This document shows positions 53,516 through 63,065 of a DNA stretch of 64,000 nt, one piece after another. Numbering within the stretch: the first letter of the stretch is position 1; each line of letters starts with the position of its first letter. Below the pieces are notes generated by a model. That model ran no database searches. It was not told where the DNA came from and saw only the letters and a program-made list of their open reading frames with translations. Origin of the DNA: Flavobacteriales bacterium UBA952 (GTDB lineage: Bacteria; Bacteroidota; Bacteroidia; Flavobacteriales_D; Crocinitomicaceae); assembly GCA_905182495.1 (NCBI GenBank), contig CAJJBU010000001.1:1-64000 (forward strand). The letters are read 5' to 3'. The position numbers and the translations under genes are program-made.

Positions 53516-53523
53516 CAAATGTA
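53516..53523 (-). promoter_or_regulatory. -7 box TACATTTG for the DUF5011-like lipoprotein gene
   Basis: A perfect TAnnTTTG match on the minus strand, 15 bases before the ATG at 53500, placed between the recA terminator and the gene. Confidence 0.5.
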
Positions 53524-53534
53524 TTTATTTTATG

Positions 53535-53565
53535 AATAAAAAAAAACGGCACCGAAGTGCCGTTT
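53535..53565 (-). terminator. Intrinsic terminator after recA
   Basis: A perfect 9-bp stem AAACGGCAC/GTGCCGTTT (53544-53552 with 53557-53565). On the minus strand the loop is TTCG closed by C-G, the extra-stable cUUCGg tetraloop, followed by a T tract. It is 19 bases after the recA stop. Confidence 0.9.
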
Positions 53566-53583
53566 CAACCAAACGATTTGCTC

Positions 53584-54615
53584 TTAAGCTTGAGCTACAG
53601 GCGCCGTAACATCCGTAGACACAAGAGCGTCTTTAATTTTCTTTTCTAATTCTTCCGATAATTCAGGGTTGTCGAGTAAAAGCGTCTTGATCGCATCCCT
53701 TCCCTGACCTAAACGAGTCTCACCATAGGAAAACCAAGATCCACTTTTTTTCAAAATATTTAACTCAACACCTAAATCTATAATTTCACCGACTTTCGAG
53801 ATTCCCTGACCATACATCACATCGAATTCAGCCCTTCTAAATGGAGGGGCTACCTTGTTCTTTACAACCTTAACCTTTACCCGGTTTCCTTTTACGACAT
53901 CGCCGTCTTTGAGTTGTGTCGAACGACGAATATCTATTCTAATTGAAGAATAAAACTTTAATGCATTTCCCCCTGTAGTCGTTTCAGGATTCCCGAACAT
54001 TACGCCAATCTTTTCTCTCAATTGGTTAATGAAGATACAACAACAGCCCGCTTTATTAATAGATCCCGTCAGTTTTCGTAGTGCCTTAGACATCAATCTT
54101 GCTTGCAGTCCCATTTGTGAATCCCCCATCTCCCCTTCAATTTCTGCTTTTGGAGTTAATGCCGCAACAGAATCAATCACTATTAAATCAATTGCTCCTG
54201 AACGAATTAAGTTATCCGTGATCTCTAATGCTTGTTCACCATTATCTGGTTGAGATATCAACAAATTTGCAACATCAACACCTAAGTTTTTAGCGTAAAA
54301 TTGATCGAAAGCATGTTCCGCGTCAATAAATGCAGCAATTCCTCCTTGTTTCTGTACTTCAGCTATAGCGTGTATTGCCAAAGTCGTCTTTCCCGAAGAT
54401 TCAGGACCATAGATTTCAACCACACGTCCTTTTGGATACCCCTGTACACCTAAGGCAACATCTAAGGTCAATGAGCCCGTTGGAATAACATCAATTTTTT
54501 CAACAGGAGCATCGCCCAATTTCATTACAGCCCCTTTTCCATAGGTCTTATCTAACTTTTCCATTGTAAGCTGCAAAGCTTTTAATTTTTCTGTGTTCAC
54601 TTCTTTTTTTGACAT
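53584..54615 (-). CDS. recA: Recombinase RecA
   Basis: A 343-residue RecA with Walker A GPESSGKT (residues 70-77), [12 protein letters not shown] (Walker B), the L2 region ([30 protein letters not shown]) and the C-terminal domain. It catalyses strand exchange and co-protease functions in the SOS response. No LexA-type palindrome was recognised upstream. A -7 box lies 46 bases before the ATG, and a strong terminator follows, so it is probably monocistronic. Confidence 0.99.
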   Translation of the reverse strand: MSKKEVNTEKLKALQLTMEKLDKTYGKGAVMKLGDAPVEKIDVIPTGSLTLDVALGVQGYPKGRVVEIYGPESSGKTTLAIHAIAEVQKQGGIAAFIDAEHAFDQFYAKNLGVDVANLLISQPDNGEQALEITDNLIRSGAIDLIVIDSVAALTPKAEIEGEMGDSQMGLQARLMSKALRKLTGSINKAGCCCIFINQLREKIGVMFGNPETTTGGNALKFYSSIRIDIRRSTQLKDGDVVKGNRVKVKVVKNKVAPPFRRAEFDVMYGQGISKVGEIIDLGVELNILKKSGSWFSYGETRLGQGRDAIKTLLLDNPELSEELEKKIKDALVSTDVTAPVAQA

Positions 54616-54661
54616 CTCGTTTGTTTTTGGTTTAGGCCTATGACCCGAATTATTTATAAAT

Positions 54662-54669
54662 CAAAAGTA
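54662..54669 (-). promoter_or_regulatory. -7 box TACTTTTG for recA
   Basis: A perfect TAnnTTTG match on the minus strand, 46 bases before the recA ATG, in the short gap after bcp. A TTTA about 15 bases upstream could be a weak -33 element. Confidence 0.5.
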
Positions 54670-54698
54670 TACGCACTAGTACGTAAACGATTTACGGT

Positions 54699-55166
54699 CT
54701 ACTTTAAATTTAACAATTGAAGAATTTCATTCGCATGGTCCTTGGTTTTCGGTTTTTTAATGACATGTAACACTTTACTTTTTTCATCCATGACAAAAGT
54801 AACTCGGTGAATTCCCTCATACTCGCGCCCCATGAATTTCTTTGGACCCCATACACCAAAAATATTAATGACTTCTTTAGATTCATCAGAAAGAAGGGGG
54901 AACGGCAAGGTAAACTTCGTTGAAAACTTATCGTGACTTTTAACAGAATCAGCACTCACACCTAAAACTTTTATACCATTTTTTAGAAGTTCAGCATTTC
55001 CATCACGCAAACTGCAAGCCTGAGCAGTACAACCTGGTGTATTGTCCTTTGGATAAAAATACACGGCCCATTTAGAACCGATGAAATCTAAGGACGCTAT
55101 TTTTTGATCGTGTTGGTTTACACCTATAAATGCAGGAACCTGATCACCAATTTCCAATGTCTTCAT
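54699..55166 (-). CDS. bcp: Thioredoxin-dependent thiol peroxidase (Bcp/PrxQ)
   Basis: A 155-residue peroxiredoxin of the PrxQ/Bcp type. It has YFYPKDNTPGCTAQACSLRD with peroxidatic Cys-46 and a resolving Cys-51 five residues later, the atypical 2-Cys arrangement. It reduces hydroperoxides with thioredoxin. It stands alone between recA and the M1 peptidase gene; no OxyR-type site was recognised. Confidence 0.96.
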   Translation of the reverse strand: MKTLEIGDQVPAFIGVNQHDQKIASLDFIGSKWAVYFYPKDNTPGCTAQACSLRDGNAELLKNGIKVLGVSADSVKSHDKFSTKFTLPFPLLSDESKEVINIFGVWGPKKFMGREYEGIHRVTFVMDEKSKVLHVIKKPKTKDHANEILQLLNLK

Positions 55167-55283
55167 TTGTTTATATATTAATCTTTATGTTTGATGTAAT
55201 TTTAATCAAATATAATTATAAATCTGATCAGAATACCATTTGAACAAAAAAAACAAAAGAAAGTTTGAAAATATTCTAGATCA

Positions 55284-57836
55284 TTATTCCTTTAAAAGTT
55301 GTTGCACTTCGTTAATTAACGAAGTCGTTCGTTTAGAAAGGCCATTGGCTTGACCATCATTGATTTCAAGAATCTCTTCTAACTGTTCGTCAAGACTGGT
55401 CAAACAATATTCCACCGCCCTTGTAAAATACATTTTCACATAAGAACCTCCATTATCTTGAAAATGAGATAAGGCCTTCGGAAGCAACTCCATCAAGTCA
55501 ATCTCTTGACCTAATAAATAAGACATGTAGGAAAACATAATTCGAATCTCGTCCTCACTTCCCCAGGAGTTTGTATAAACCAAGTCCTCAAAAAATGAAT
55601 TTTCACCGGCTTCTCCCACCTGACTATAAACCTCTGCGATAGAAACCTTAACCTCTGACGAGGCCTCTTTCTGAATTTGTCTAGCAACAGATAAGGCAGC
55701 CGATGCATCAAGCTCTACAAGACTTGAAAAAGCATTTGATTGAACAAGTTTTGATGGGTCACCAATAATCATCTTTTGCAAACGACTTACTTTTAAATCC
55801 ATAGCAAGCGGGAGGCTAATAAAAACACTAGACATGGCAGCTCTTACTTTAGAGACCGAGTCCTTTTCGATCAAAGAAATGATTTTATCCTGTAATTCAC
55901 TGTTGGCTCCTAAAAGATGATACCTCCCTGCCAATTCAGAAGCTAAGACGCGTATATTCCAAAATGAGTCCATTAATGCATCTGCCAACAAACCACTAGG
56001 GTTTGAACAATGGAGACGCATTGCCATTTCAAGTGCAATTCGGCGAGATTTGAATTTTTTAGAATGATAATATTGATGAACAAAATAAGAGGCTGGCTTT
56101 TCTTCATATATTTTAGCCAAAAGAACCTGGTCATGATCAATTTGAATATTTGAAACCGTTCCAGAATAATCAAAACTAAATTCTTGTTCCACCTTGTCAA
56201 TTGTGATTTTATGCTTTACAAGCTTATCACCATTCCATATAGCAACTTGGGTAGGGATTTTATAAACCGGGAAATCTGTTTGGTTTTGTCTTTGTTTAAT
56301 TTTCAGAGTAATGCGACCATTTTCCTTATCAATTTTATACTCTGTAAACAAGATCAAATGTCCTTTCCCGAGAAACCATTGGTTGAAAAACCAATTCAAA
56401 TCTTCGCCACAAACCTCCTCAAAGGCCAATCGCAAATGATGAACCTCTGCTGCCTGAAATTCATTTTTTGTTAAGTAATAATTTAAGCCCTGAAAAAAGG
56501 CATCGTCGCCCAAATAATTACGCAGCATGTGAAGTATACGTCCCCCTTTATTATAAGAATGACCATCAAACATATCTTCTTTATCAAAATGATCAAACCA
56601 AATCAAATCATGATACCCCTGATAGGAGGCAGCGCCATAATAGCCATCAGCTTCAAGCTCTGCTTGGTAATCTGCTTCATCTAATCCATATCGGTATTCG
56701 TCCCATAAATATTGAGAATAGTTCGCAAAGGATTCATTTAACGGAAGATTTGCCCAAGATTCACAGGTAACCAAATCACCAAACCAATGATGAAAAAGCT
56801 CGTGTGCAATAGTAGATTGGTCATTTTCATCCAATAAATCCTTACTGTCCTTATACACATAATCACCGAAAATAACGGCGCCTGTATTCTCCATTGCACC
56901 AGAAACATAATCACGGACAACAATTTGATTGTATTTATCCCAAGGGTATTCAACTCCCAGAAGCTCTGAGAAATAAGCAATCATTTTTGGTGTTTCTCCG
57001 AAAATACCTCGTGCGTCTTTTTCGTATTGTGGCTCAACATAATAATTAACATCTATTTTGCTGCCATCTTTTTTGGTATAGGAATCATGAACGATACTGT
57101 ATTCTCCAACAGCCATCATAAACAAATAAGGCGCGTGAGGCAAATTCTGCATCCAATGATCAGTCCTAAAACCATCCTTATCTTTTTTAGAATCGATTAA
57201 ATTCCCATTAGACAAGGTAACATACTTGTCTTCAACTGTGATAAGCATCTCTTGTGTTGTCTTACTGTTAGGAGCATCAATTGTCGGAAACCAAACCGAA
57301 TTCGATTCAGTTTCACCTTGCGTCCATATTTGAGGCATTTTATCCGTTTCTTCTCCCTTAGGATTAATAAAATACAGTCCCTTATCGGATGAAATTGCCG
57401 AGCTCCCGCTCGTTTCTCTTTCATCTGGTTTGGACACATAATCAATCGAAACCGTATAACGCTCACTTTTAGAATAGACACGATCTAATTGAATTTTTAA
57501 TTTTAAGCCATCATTATAAGCATACTGTAAGTCCTTTCCATTTAAAGTCACCTTAAGAATTTCCATTCCTTTTGCATCTAGTATGAGTGAGTCAGTATCA
57601 TAAAAATGTGGTTTTGCAGTCAGGGTTTCTTTACCTATCAAATAGGACTTATTCCAATCAAATGAAACTTCAAGTTTGGTATGAATCAAATCTGTAAGCA
57701 GGGTTCGAGAAGAATTATAGATTTCTCGCACCGTATATTCTAAGTCCTCTAAAACTGGAGACTCTGACTGTTGAGACTGAACATTCGAAGCCGTTGTCAA
57801 AAAGAAAAAAAAGGCGATTACTGGTAGGTATTTCAT
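55284..57836 (-). CDS. M1 family metallopeptidase
   Basis: An 850-residue exported aminopeptidase with a signal peptide (cleavage near NVQSQ, about residue 22). Exopeptidase motif GAMEN is at residues 313-317, and zinc site HELFHHWFGD has His-345, Glu-346 and His-349, with Glu-368 in LNESFANY as the third ligand. The C-terminal third is helical and HEAT-like. It removes N-terminal residues from peptides, probably in the periplasm or at the cell surface. It is transcribed alone, divergent from pgk. Confidence 0.95.
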   Translation of the reverse strand: MKYLPVIAFFFFLTTASNVQSQQSESPVLEDLEYTVREIYNSSRTLLTDLIHTKLEVSFDWNKSYLIGKETLTAKPHFYDTDSLILDAKGMEILKVTLNGKDLQYAYNDGLKLKIQLDRVYSKSERYTVSIDYVSKPDERETSGSSAISSDKGLYFINPKGEETDKMPQIWTQGETESNSVWFPTIDAPNSKTTQEMLITVEDKYVTLSNGNLIDSKKDKDGFRTDHWMQNLPHAPYLFMMAVGEYSIVHDSYTKKDGSKIDVNYYVEPQYEKDARGIFGETPKMIAYFSELLGVEYPWDKYNQIVVRDYVSGAMENTGAVIFGDYVYKDSKDLLDENDQSTIAHELFHHWFGDLVTCESWANLPLNESFANYSQYLWDEYRYGLDEADYQAELEADGYYGAASYQGYHDLIWFDHFDKEDMFDGHSYNKGGRILHMLRNYLGDDAFFQGLNYYLTKNEFQAAEVHHLRLAFEEVCGEDLNWFFNQWFLGKGHLILFTEYKIDKENGRITLKIKQRQNQTDFPVYKIPTQVAIWNGDKLVKHKITIDKVEQEFSFDYSGTVSNIQIDHDQVLLAKIYEEKPASYFVHQYYHSKKFKSRRIALEMAMRLHCSNPSGLLADALMDSFWNIRVLASELAGRYHLLGANSELQDKIISLIEKDSVSKVRAAMSSVFISLPLAMDLKVSRLQKMIIGDPSKLVQSNAFSSLVELDASAALSVARQIQKEASSEVKVSIAEVYSQVGEAGENSFFEDLVYTNSWGSEDEIRIMFSYMSYLLGQEIDLMELLPKALSHFQDNGGSYVKMYFTRAVEYCLTSLDEQLEEILEINDGQANGLSKRTTSLINEVQQLLKE

Positions 57837-57929
57837 AAGAAAAGAGTTTTAATTATACAAATCTGCCCAAATTATTTTAATTCGCACTTAGATTCAATAA
57901 TAATTCACGCGTGTTTCAATTCTACTTCT

Positions 57930-57937
57930 TAATTTTG
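57930..57937 (+). promoter_or_regulatory. -7 box TAATTTTG for pgk
   Basis: A perfect TAnnTTTG match 16 bases before the pgk ATG, in the 117-base divergent gap with the M1 peptidase gene. Confidence 0.55.
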
Positions 57938-57953
57938 TAAGAAAGAATCGCAA

Positions 57954-59147
57954 ATGACTTCATTCAAAACATATAATTTCAAAGGAAAAAAAGCAATAGT
58001 TAGAGTTGACTTTAATGTCCCTCTAGCCAAAGAGAATTTTGAAATAACGGATGATAAAAGAATGCAAGCCGCATTACCGACTATCAATAAAATCCTTTCT
58101 GATGGTGGTTCGATTATTCTTTTATCCCATTTAGGGAGACCAAAAAATGGTCCAGACGATTCTTATTCTCTTTCTCATCTGACCGAACATTTACAAAAAA
58201 TAACAAATACCAAAGTCCTTTTTGCTGATGACTGTATAGGTGCGAAAGCTGAGAAAATGGCTTCAAATCTCTCAGCAGGTGAAATATTATTACTTGAAAA
58301 TGTTAGGTTCTACGCAGAGGAAACAAAAGGGGATGATTCCTTCGCTGAAAAACTAGCCAACCTAGGAGACTGCTTTGTTAATGACGCATTTGGAACAGCC
58401 CATCGCGCCCACGCAAGCACTACTCAAATCGCCAAGTTTTTCCCGAATAATAAAATGTGCGGACTATTAATGGAAGCTGAAATTAATAGTGCTAAAAAGG
58501 TCATGGAAGAATCAATTAGACCATTCACCGCTATTGTTGGTGGGGCAAAAGTTTCAGACAAGGTGTTAATTGTAGAAAACTTAATGAGTAAAGCAGACCA
58601 TATCATCATCGGTGGTGGAATGGCGTATACCTTTAAAAAGGCATTAGGGGGGGATATAGGGAAATCTCTTTGCGAAAATGATCGTATCTCAACCTGCCGA
58701 AAAATACTTTCTAATGCCGAAAAAATGGGCGTAAAAATTCACCTACCTCAAGATTCAATAGTTGCTGATAGCTTCAGCGCCACCGCCGCAACCAGAGTGT
58801 CCGAAAGTGATCAAATTGATTCGGGTTGGATGGGATTAGATATTGGCCCGAAAGCCTCTGAAAAATTCTCGCGTGTTATCGCTGATTCAAAAACGATATT
58901 ATGGAATGGGCCAATGGGTGTTTTTGAAATGCCTCCCTTTGAAGAAGGAACAAAAACAGTTGCAAATGCCGTTGCTGAAGCGACTAAGAATGGAGCTTAT
59001 AGCCTAATCGGAGGAGGTGATAGCGCTGCTGCGGCAAAAAAATTCAATGTCGATCTGCAAATCAGTCATGTAAGTACCGGCGGTGGAGCATTGCTTGAAT
59101 TCTTCGAAGGAAAAATATTACCCGGAATCGCAGCCATTGAGAGGTAA
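57954..59147 (+). CDS. pgk: Phosphoglycerate kinase
   Basis: A 397-residue enzyme of standard length with VRVDFNVPLAK (signature near residue 17), LLSHLGRPK, LLENVRFY, DAFGTAHRAHAS, IVGGAKVSDK, NGPMGVFE and the C-terminal GGGDSAAAAKK. It makes ATP from 1,3-bisphosphoglycerate in glycolysis. A seven-G tract (58647-58653) is kept in frame. A bidirectional hairpin terminator follows directly. The partner gap lies about 0.5 kb away but on the opposite strand. Confidence 0.98.
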   Translation: MTSFKTYNFKGKKAIVRVDFNVPLAKENFEITDDKRMQAALPTINKILSDGGSIILLSHLGRPKNGPDDSYSLSHLTEHLQKITNTKVLFADDCIGAKAEKMASNLSAGEILLLENVRFYAEETKGDDSFAEKLANLGDCFVNDAFGTAHRAHASTTQIAKFFPNNKMCGLLMEAEINSAKKVMEESIRPFTAIVGGAKVSDKVLIVENLMSKADHIIIGGGMAYTFKKALGGDIGKSLCENDRISTCRKILSNAEKMGVKIHLPQDSIVADSFSATAATRVSESDQIDSGWMGLDIGPKASEKFSRVIADSKTILWNGPMGVFEMPPFEEGTKTVANAVAEATKNGAYSLIGGGDSAAAAKKFNVDLQISHVSTGGGALLEFFEGKILPGIAAIER

Positions 59148-59176
59148 AAAAAAAGAGAGCCGAAGCTCTCTTTCTT
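59145..59176. terminator. Bidirectional terminator between pgk and a small secreted-protein gene
   Basis: A perfect 9-bp stem AAAGAGAGC/GCTCTCTTT (59152-59160 with 59165-59173). It has an A tract on the left and a T-rich tail on the right, so it can serve both convergent genes. Read on the minus strand the loop is cUUCGg with a long T tract, the stronger direction. Confidence 0.85.
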
Positions 59177-59194
59177 GTTTGTGTGTGCACTCAA

Positions 59195-59530
59195 TCACCT
59201 TTGCACTGTAATTTCTTTCGAATAAAGAGTTTTTCCATTCGCTTTAAAATGAATCAAATAAGTTCCATCTATCAAATCATGTAAATACAATGCTGTTGCA
59301 TCTAATACAGGAATTGATGGCATAAATTGCCCATTATTTGAAACTATTTCTATAAACTCTATTTCTTGATCAAACCATTTGATCGTTGCATCTCCTTGTT
59401 GAATGCTTGAGGTAATTACCTTAACCCCTTCCTTTCTTATTGGTTCATCTCTGTTATCAGCAAATAAATTAGTTGATACGAATAGAAGAGATAATGAGAA
59501 TAATATTGTAAAAATTTTGTGTGAATTCAT
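59195..59530 (-). CDS. Small secreted protein with DUF3244-like/Ig fold
   Basis: A 111-residue protein with a signal peptide (cleavage near LFA, about residue 25). A single beta-sandwich-like domain contains IEFIEIVSNNG, LDATALYLHDLIDGTYLIHFKANGKTLYSKEITVQR. The end resembles T9SS sorting or DUF3244 domains, but the chain is too short to carry cargo. The function is unknown. A near-consensus -7 sequence CATCTTTG lies upstream. Confidence 0.65.
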   Translation of the reverse strand: MNSHKIFTILFSLSLLFVSTNLFADNRDEPIRKEGVKVITSSIQQGDATIKWFDQEIEFIEIVSNNGQFMPSIPVLDATALYLHDLIDGTYLIHFKANGKTLYSKEITVQR

Positions 59531-59679
59531 TTCGTCTTGTTTTTGTTATAAGCCAAAGATGACACATACATACATAGCTGAAAAGCAATTACTTATCTCA
59601 GGAAATAAAATAGAAATGAATACCTAAAGACGTCTACGTGTATACCTAATGACCATCAGTAAAAACACTTAGGGGCGTA

Positions 59680-60681
59680 TTAGTTTACTCTTTTGGCTAA
59701 TTCAAGTAAGCGGTTAGAATAGCCAGATTCATTATCATACCAAGCTATAATTCTCAACATCTTATTAAATGAACTTGAAAGCCCTGAATCAAAGGCTGAG
59801 CTCAATGGTGATCCAATAATGTCAACAGAAACTATAGGTTCATTAATGACACCTAGAATTCCTTTTAAATCATTTTGTGAAAAATGTTCCATTGCTTCAT
59901 TTATGTTTTGCATCTCAATAGATGAAGAAAGAATAAAAGTGATTTCAGTCATGGAGCCATCAGAAACGGGCACTCGAATGGCACCACCGTCTATTTTACC
60001 TTGGAGACTCGGAAATATTTTAACCATTGCATTTGCTGCGCCAGTCGTTGTCGGAATAATAGAATGCGCGGCAGCGCGAGCCCTACGAAGATCCTTGTGA
60101 GGGGCATCATGCAAATTTTGATCTGAAGTGTAGCTATGAATCGTAGAAATATAACAGAGTTCAATTTCAGCGAGCGACATGACTACCTTAACAATAGGAG
60201 CAACATTGTTCGTGGTACAAGAAGCATTTGAGACAACAACATCGTTGTCAGAAAGCAAATGATCATTGACTCCTAGCACGATCATCTTAATATCGTCATC
60301 TTTAGCCGGTGCGGAAAGCACGACTTTTTTTGCACCACCCTCTAAATGCTTAGATGCAGTTTGATTGGTTAAAAACAAACCCGTGCATTCTACGACAGTG
60401 TTCACTTGATAGTCACTCCAAGGAATCAGAGAAGGATCTCGTTCTTGAGAAAAAGTAACTTTTTTACCATTCGAAAAAAGGACATCATTACCGGAAACTT
60501 CAAAGTCAAGTTCAAATTTCCCATGTACACTATCATACTTGAATAGATGCATTAAAGTATCTATACCCGCAAGATCATTGATTAAACCAATTTCAACAGC
60601 AGGGTCAAGGATTGCCAATCGTGTAACATAACGACCTATTCTACCAAAGCCGTTTATTCCAATTTTTTTTTCTTCGCTCAT
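59680..60681 (-). CDS. gap: Glyceraldehyde-3-phosphate dehydrogenase
   Basis: A 333-residue enzyme starting MSEEKKIGINGFGRIGRYV. It has the catalytic Cys in SNASCTTNNVAP, the His region (STIHSYTSDQNLHD) and WYDNESGYSNRL near the end. It oxidises glyceraldehyde-3-phosphate to 1,3-bisphosphoglycerate with NAD(P). An in-frame ATG at 60690 is rejected because the -7 box TAAATTTG covers 60688-60695. Confidence 0.97.
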   Translation of the reverse strand: MSEEKKIGINGFGRIGRYVTRLAILDPAVEIGLINDLAGIDTLMHLFKYDSVHGKFELDFEVSGNDVLFSNGKKVTFSQERDPSLIPWSDYQVNTVVECTGLFLTNQTASKHLEGGAKKVVLSAPAKDDDIKMIVLGVNDHLLSDNDVVVSNASCTTNNVAPIVKVVMSLAEIELCYISTIHSYTSDQNLHDAPHKDLRRARAAAHSIIPTTTGAANAMVKIFPSLQGKIDGGAIRVPVSDGSMTEITFILSSSIEMQNINEAMEHFSQNDLKGILGVINEPIVSVDIIGSPLSSAFDSGLSSSFNKMLRIIAWYDNESGYSNRLLELAKRVN

Positions 60682-60687
60682 TAAGTG

Positions 60688-60695
60688 CAAATTTA
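60688..60695 (-). promoter_or_regulatory. -7 box TAAATTTG for gap
   Basis: A perfect TAnnTTTG match on the minus strand, six bases before the ATG at 60681. It implies a leaderless transcript and settles the start codon. Confidence 0.6.
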
Positions 60696-60792
60696 ATCAA
60701 GTAATTTGACAATTATAACAATTTCTTAAAGAAAGTGTTCGAACGACACTAAGGTGGCTTTGAGCATTAACTAAAATAGTATAATCAATTAA

Positions 60793-61983
60793 TTAAAGTC
60801 CAATTACTGAACCTAACTTATCCCCTATAGCTTCCTTATGAAGATATATATTGATGGTTTTCAATTTGAAATAGGACTCAGACACGTATAAATACCCTTC
60901 AGGATAATTCGACGTTCCCCAAGAATTTTTCACTAAAAAGAAAAACCTTCCTTTGGAATCTACATTGTAGCCAATTATATGCATGCCATGATCGTCTGTT
61001 GTTTCCTTTTCGTCGTATCCCTTTTGACGCATTTCTTGTGTTACGACGACTTCTTTAACAGGATTTAAAAATGCTTCAGAAAACTTATCTGCTCCCGCAT
61101 CAGAAAAGTTCTTGTTATCCTCTCCTTCTACCTTTATTTGAGCATTGGCATCAGGAACAATCGCTATGCCGTTACGGAAACTAAAACCTTCTTCAGAAAC
61201 GTCAGCACCCCAAGCAACGGTATAACCGCTCTTCAGCGCATTAAGTGTGCTTGTAAACAATTCATCTATAGTGACATTATAACTCTCCTCCCACAACCAA
61301 TTATCAGGTATTTGCAACATACATTTTTCATGCAATGGATGGTTGGTAAAAGAGGTTAAGGAAATATAATCGCTCATATTGATACCCAACATTTTATAAA
61401 AAGATTCCGCCGTATACCTTTCGCCTTTATACTTAAATGACTCAGGTAACTCGCCCAATCCCTCGTCTAAAGCCTTGCCGTAAGCTTCAATCCATTCGCT
61501 TCGCAACCCTTCTCCAGAAGTATTTGCTTGTTGTACTATTGAGTCCATATTCTTGAACATCTCGGCATGATTATACGTATCGGACTTTTTCTTTAATCCT
61601 GAGTATACCGACCTTGGAACAATACCAAAATTCTTAATCACATAAGGAATATCATGAAAAGCGCCACCTTCCCCAAAATTTGTTTTGCCATCCATTCTAA
61701 CATATTTTCTTGCTTTTTCTTCATAAGCCTTTCGTACAATGAACATCTCTGAAAGAACAATAGGTTCATCAGATTTATTAATTCGCATCACTTCTGATTC
61801 CAAAAAAGACAATGCCGAAAAGCTCCAGCAAGTACCCGTTCGCCCCTGACTTTCAACAGGAGAAGCAGAATGACGAACAACCTCTTTGAATTTGTAATTA
61901 CTCTCTTTCGTGTTTCTTTTAACTTGAGAGTAGGTGCCCAAAGCATAGCTCAGGCATAAGGTAATAGTAAAAATTAATTTCAT
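60793..61983 (-). CDS. C1 family (bleomycin hydrolase/PepC-like) cysteine peptidase
   Basis: A 396-residue papain-fold peptidase with an N-terminal signal peptide (to about residue 19). The catalytic Cys-52 is in QGRTGTCWSFSALSF, the His in TTDDHGMHIIGYN near residue 340, and the Asn in LVKNSWGT. The large insert between Cys and His is typical of bleomycin-hydrolase-type enzymes. Export of such an enzyme is notable, since the classical members are cytosolic. It lies five bases after the HU-SPOR gene. Confidence 0.92.
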   Translation of the reverse strand: MKLIFTITLCLSYALGTYSQVKRNTKESNYKFKEVVRHSASPVESQGRTGTCWSFSALSFLESEVMRINKSDEPIVLSEMFIVRKAYEEKARKYVRMDGKTNFGEGGAFHDIPYVIKNFGIVPRSVYSGLKKKSDTYNHAEMFKNMDSIVQQANTSGEGLRSEWIEAYGKALDEGLGELPESFKYKGERYTAESFYKMLGINMSDYISLTSFTNHPLHEKCMLQIPDNWLWEESYNVTIDELFTSTLNALKSGYTVAWGADVSEEGFSFRNGIAIVPDANAQIKVEGEDNKNFSDAGADKFSEAFLNPVKEVVVTQEMRQKGYDEKETTDDHGMHIIGYNVDSKGRFFFLVKNSWGTSNYPEGYLYVSESYFKLKTINIYLHKEAIGDKLGSVIGL

Positions 61984-61988
61984 AAAAG

Positions 61989-63023
61989 TTATTGTTTTAA
62001 TGTCCAGCCGGTATACCCTCTTTGCTTTGCAAGCCCAAGAAGCACTTCAAACTCTTCTTTTGAGTAGGTTAGGCCCAACGATACACGTTGTAATTTACCT
62101 CCGTCTATAAGTAATGGAGAAAATCCATCTTCTTGGAGTTTTAAAAGAAAATTAACTGCGTTTTCTTCAACAGAAAAACAGCCAACTATAAATTGCTTGC
62201 TATAGGCTTTTCGTGCTAATGGCGCTGCATCCACTACAACATTTGAATTAACCGGCACTACTGACTTCTCGAGACTTACCGTCGCATCTGCTATTGACTC
62301 AGCCGATACTTTGGTCACCTGAGAACTTTTAATAACGACTTGTTTTTCAATCGTTTCAGATTTGGGCGCATATAATCCAACTTCTTTTTTATAAAAAGGA
62401 TTAAAATCACGAATCGAAATTAAACCAGAGGTGAAAAAGTCAGATTTGAATGGAATCCAAAACGTGTATAGCATAAAGGGTAGTAAACATGCCGCAGCAG
62501 CATATCTCAATATTTTTTTTCTACGAAGAGATTTACTGTCTATCTCAGCGATTGGAACATCAACGACTGACTCCTTTTGTTCGGGAATAACTTTGCGTTC
62601 TGCCTTAACGGACACAAATTCAAGCTCTTTCAAGCCAAATGCATCTGCTAATAAATTAAATTCTTTGTCTTGACGAAATGTAAAGGTGCCTTCCGATGAC
62701 CTTTTCAAGGTGCCTATTCTAGGAAAAATAACTTCTTTCCCCTCATTTAAATCTTTCTGAAACCCTTCAACTAATGCATTAAGTTGTTCCTCTGCTTCAA
62801 TGTAACTTATCGAATTTCTCTCCGCATAATCTGCAAGTAATAGTCCATCATTAGTCGTTAAGTGCCTGTTAAAAAGAAGGTGCTTTGATGGGGGGATGAC
62901 GATCCCTTTATTAAAATCTATTTTGCTAGAGACTCTTTTGGAAACAAAACCTCCAAAACGCGGAACGATTACACAATTGTGTTTTACAAGTAAATCAAAA
63001 AGAATAAATTCAAATTGGGCCAT
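61989..63023 (-). CDS. HU-CCDC81-type plus SPOR domain membrane protein
   Basis: A 344-residue protein. The N-terminal HU/CCDC81-like domains (about residues 1-130) contain NCVIVPRFGGFVSK and EVIFPRIGTLKR. One membrane helix lies near residues 171-190 (ILRYAAAACLLPFMLYTFW). A periplasmic linker leads to a C-terminal SPOR domain (QFIVGCFSVEENAVNFLLKL, ending YTGWTLKQ) that should bind denuded septal peptidoglycan. The topology is a cytoplasmic HU-like domain and a periplasmic SPOR domain. Its exact role, perhaps in division, is not established. Confidence 0.9.
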   Translation of the reverse strand: MAQFEFILFDLLVKHNCVIVPRFGGFVSKRVSSKIDFNKGIVIPPSKHLLFNRHLTTNDGLLLADYAERNSISYIEAEEQLNALVEGFQKDLNEGKEVIFPRIGTLKRSSEGTFTFRQDKEFNLLADAFGLKELEFVSVKAERKVIPEQKESVVDVPIAEIDSKSLRRKKILRYAAAACLLPFMLYTFWIPFKSDFFTSGLISIRDFNPFYKKEVGLYAPKSETIEKQVVIKSSQVTKVSAESIADATVSLEKSVVPVNSNVVVDAAPLARKAYSKQFIVGCFSVEENAVNFLLKLQEDGFSPLLIDGGKLQRVSLGLTYSKEEFEVLLGLAKQRGYTGWTLKQ

Positions 63024-63027
63024 GAAT

Positions 63028-63035
63028 CAAAGTTA
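63028..63035 (-). promoter_or_regulatory. -7 box TAACTTTG for the HU-SPOR/C1 peptidase operon
   Basis: A perfect TAnnTTTG match on the minus strand ending four bases before the ATG at 63023, suggesting a leaderless transcript separate from kdsB. Confidence 0.55.
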
Positions 63036-63065
63036 AAAAGAAAATTGATTCATTCGTCACTCTAT

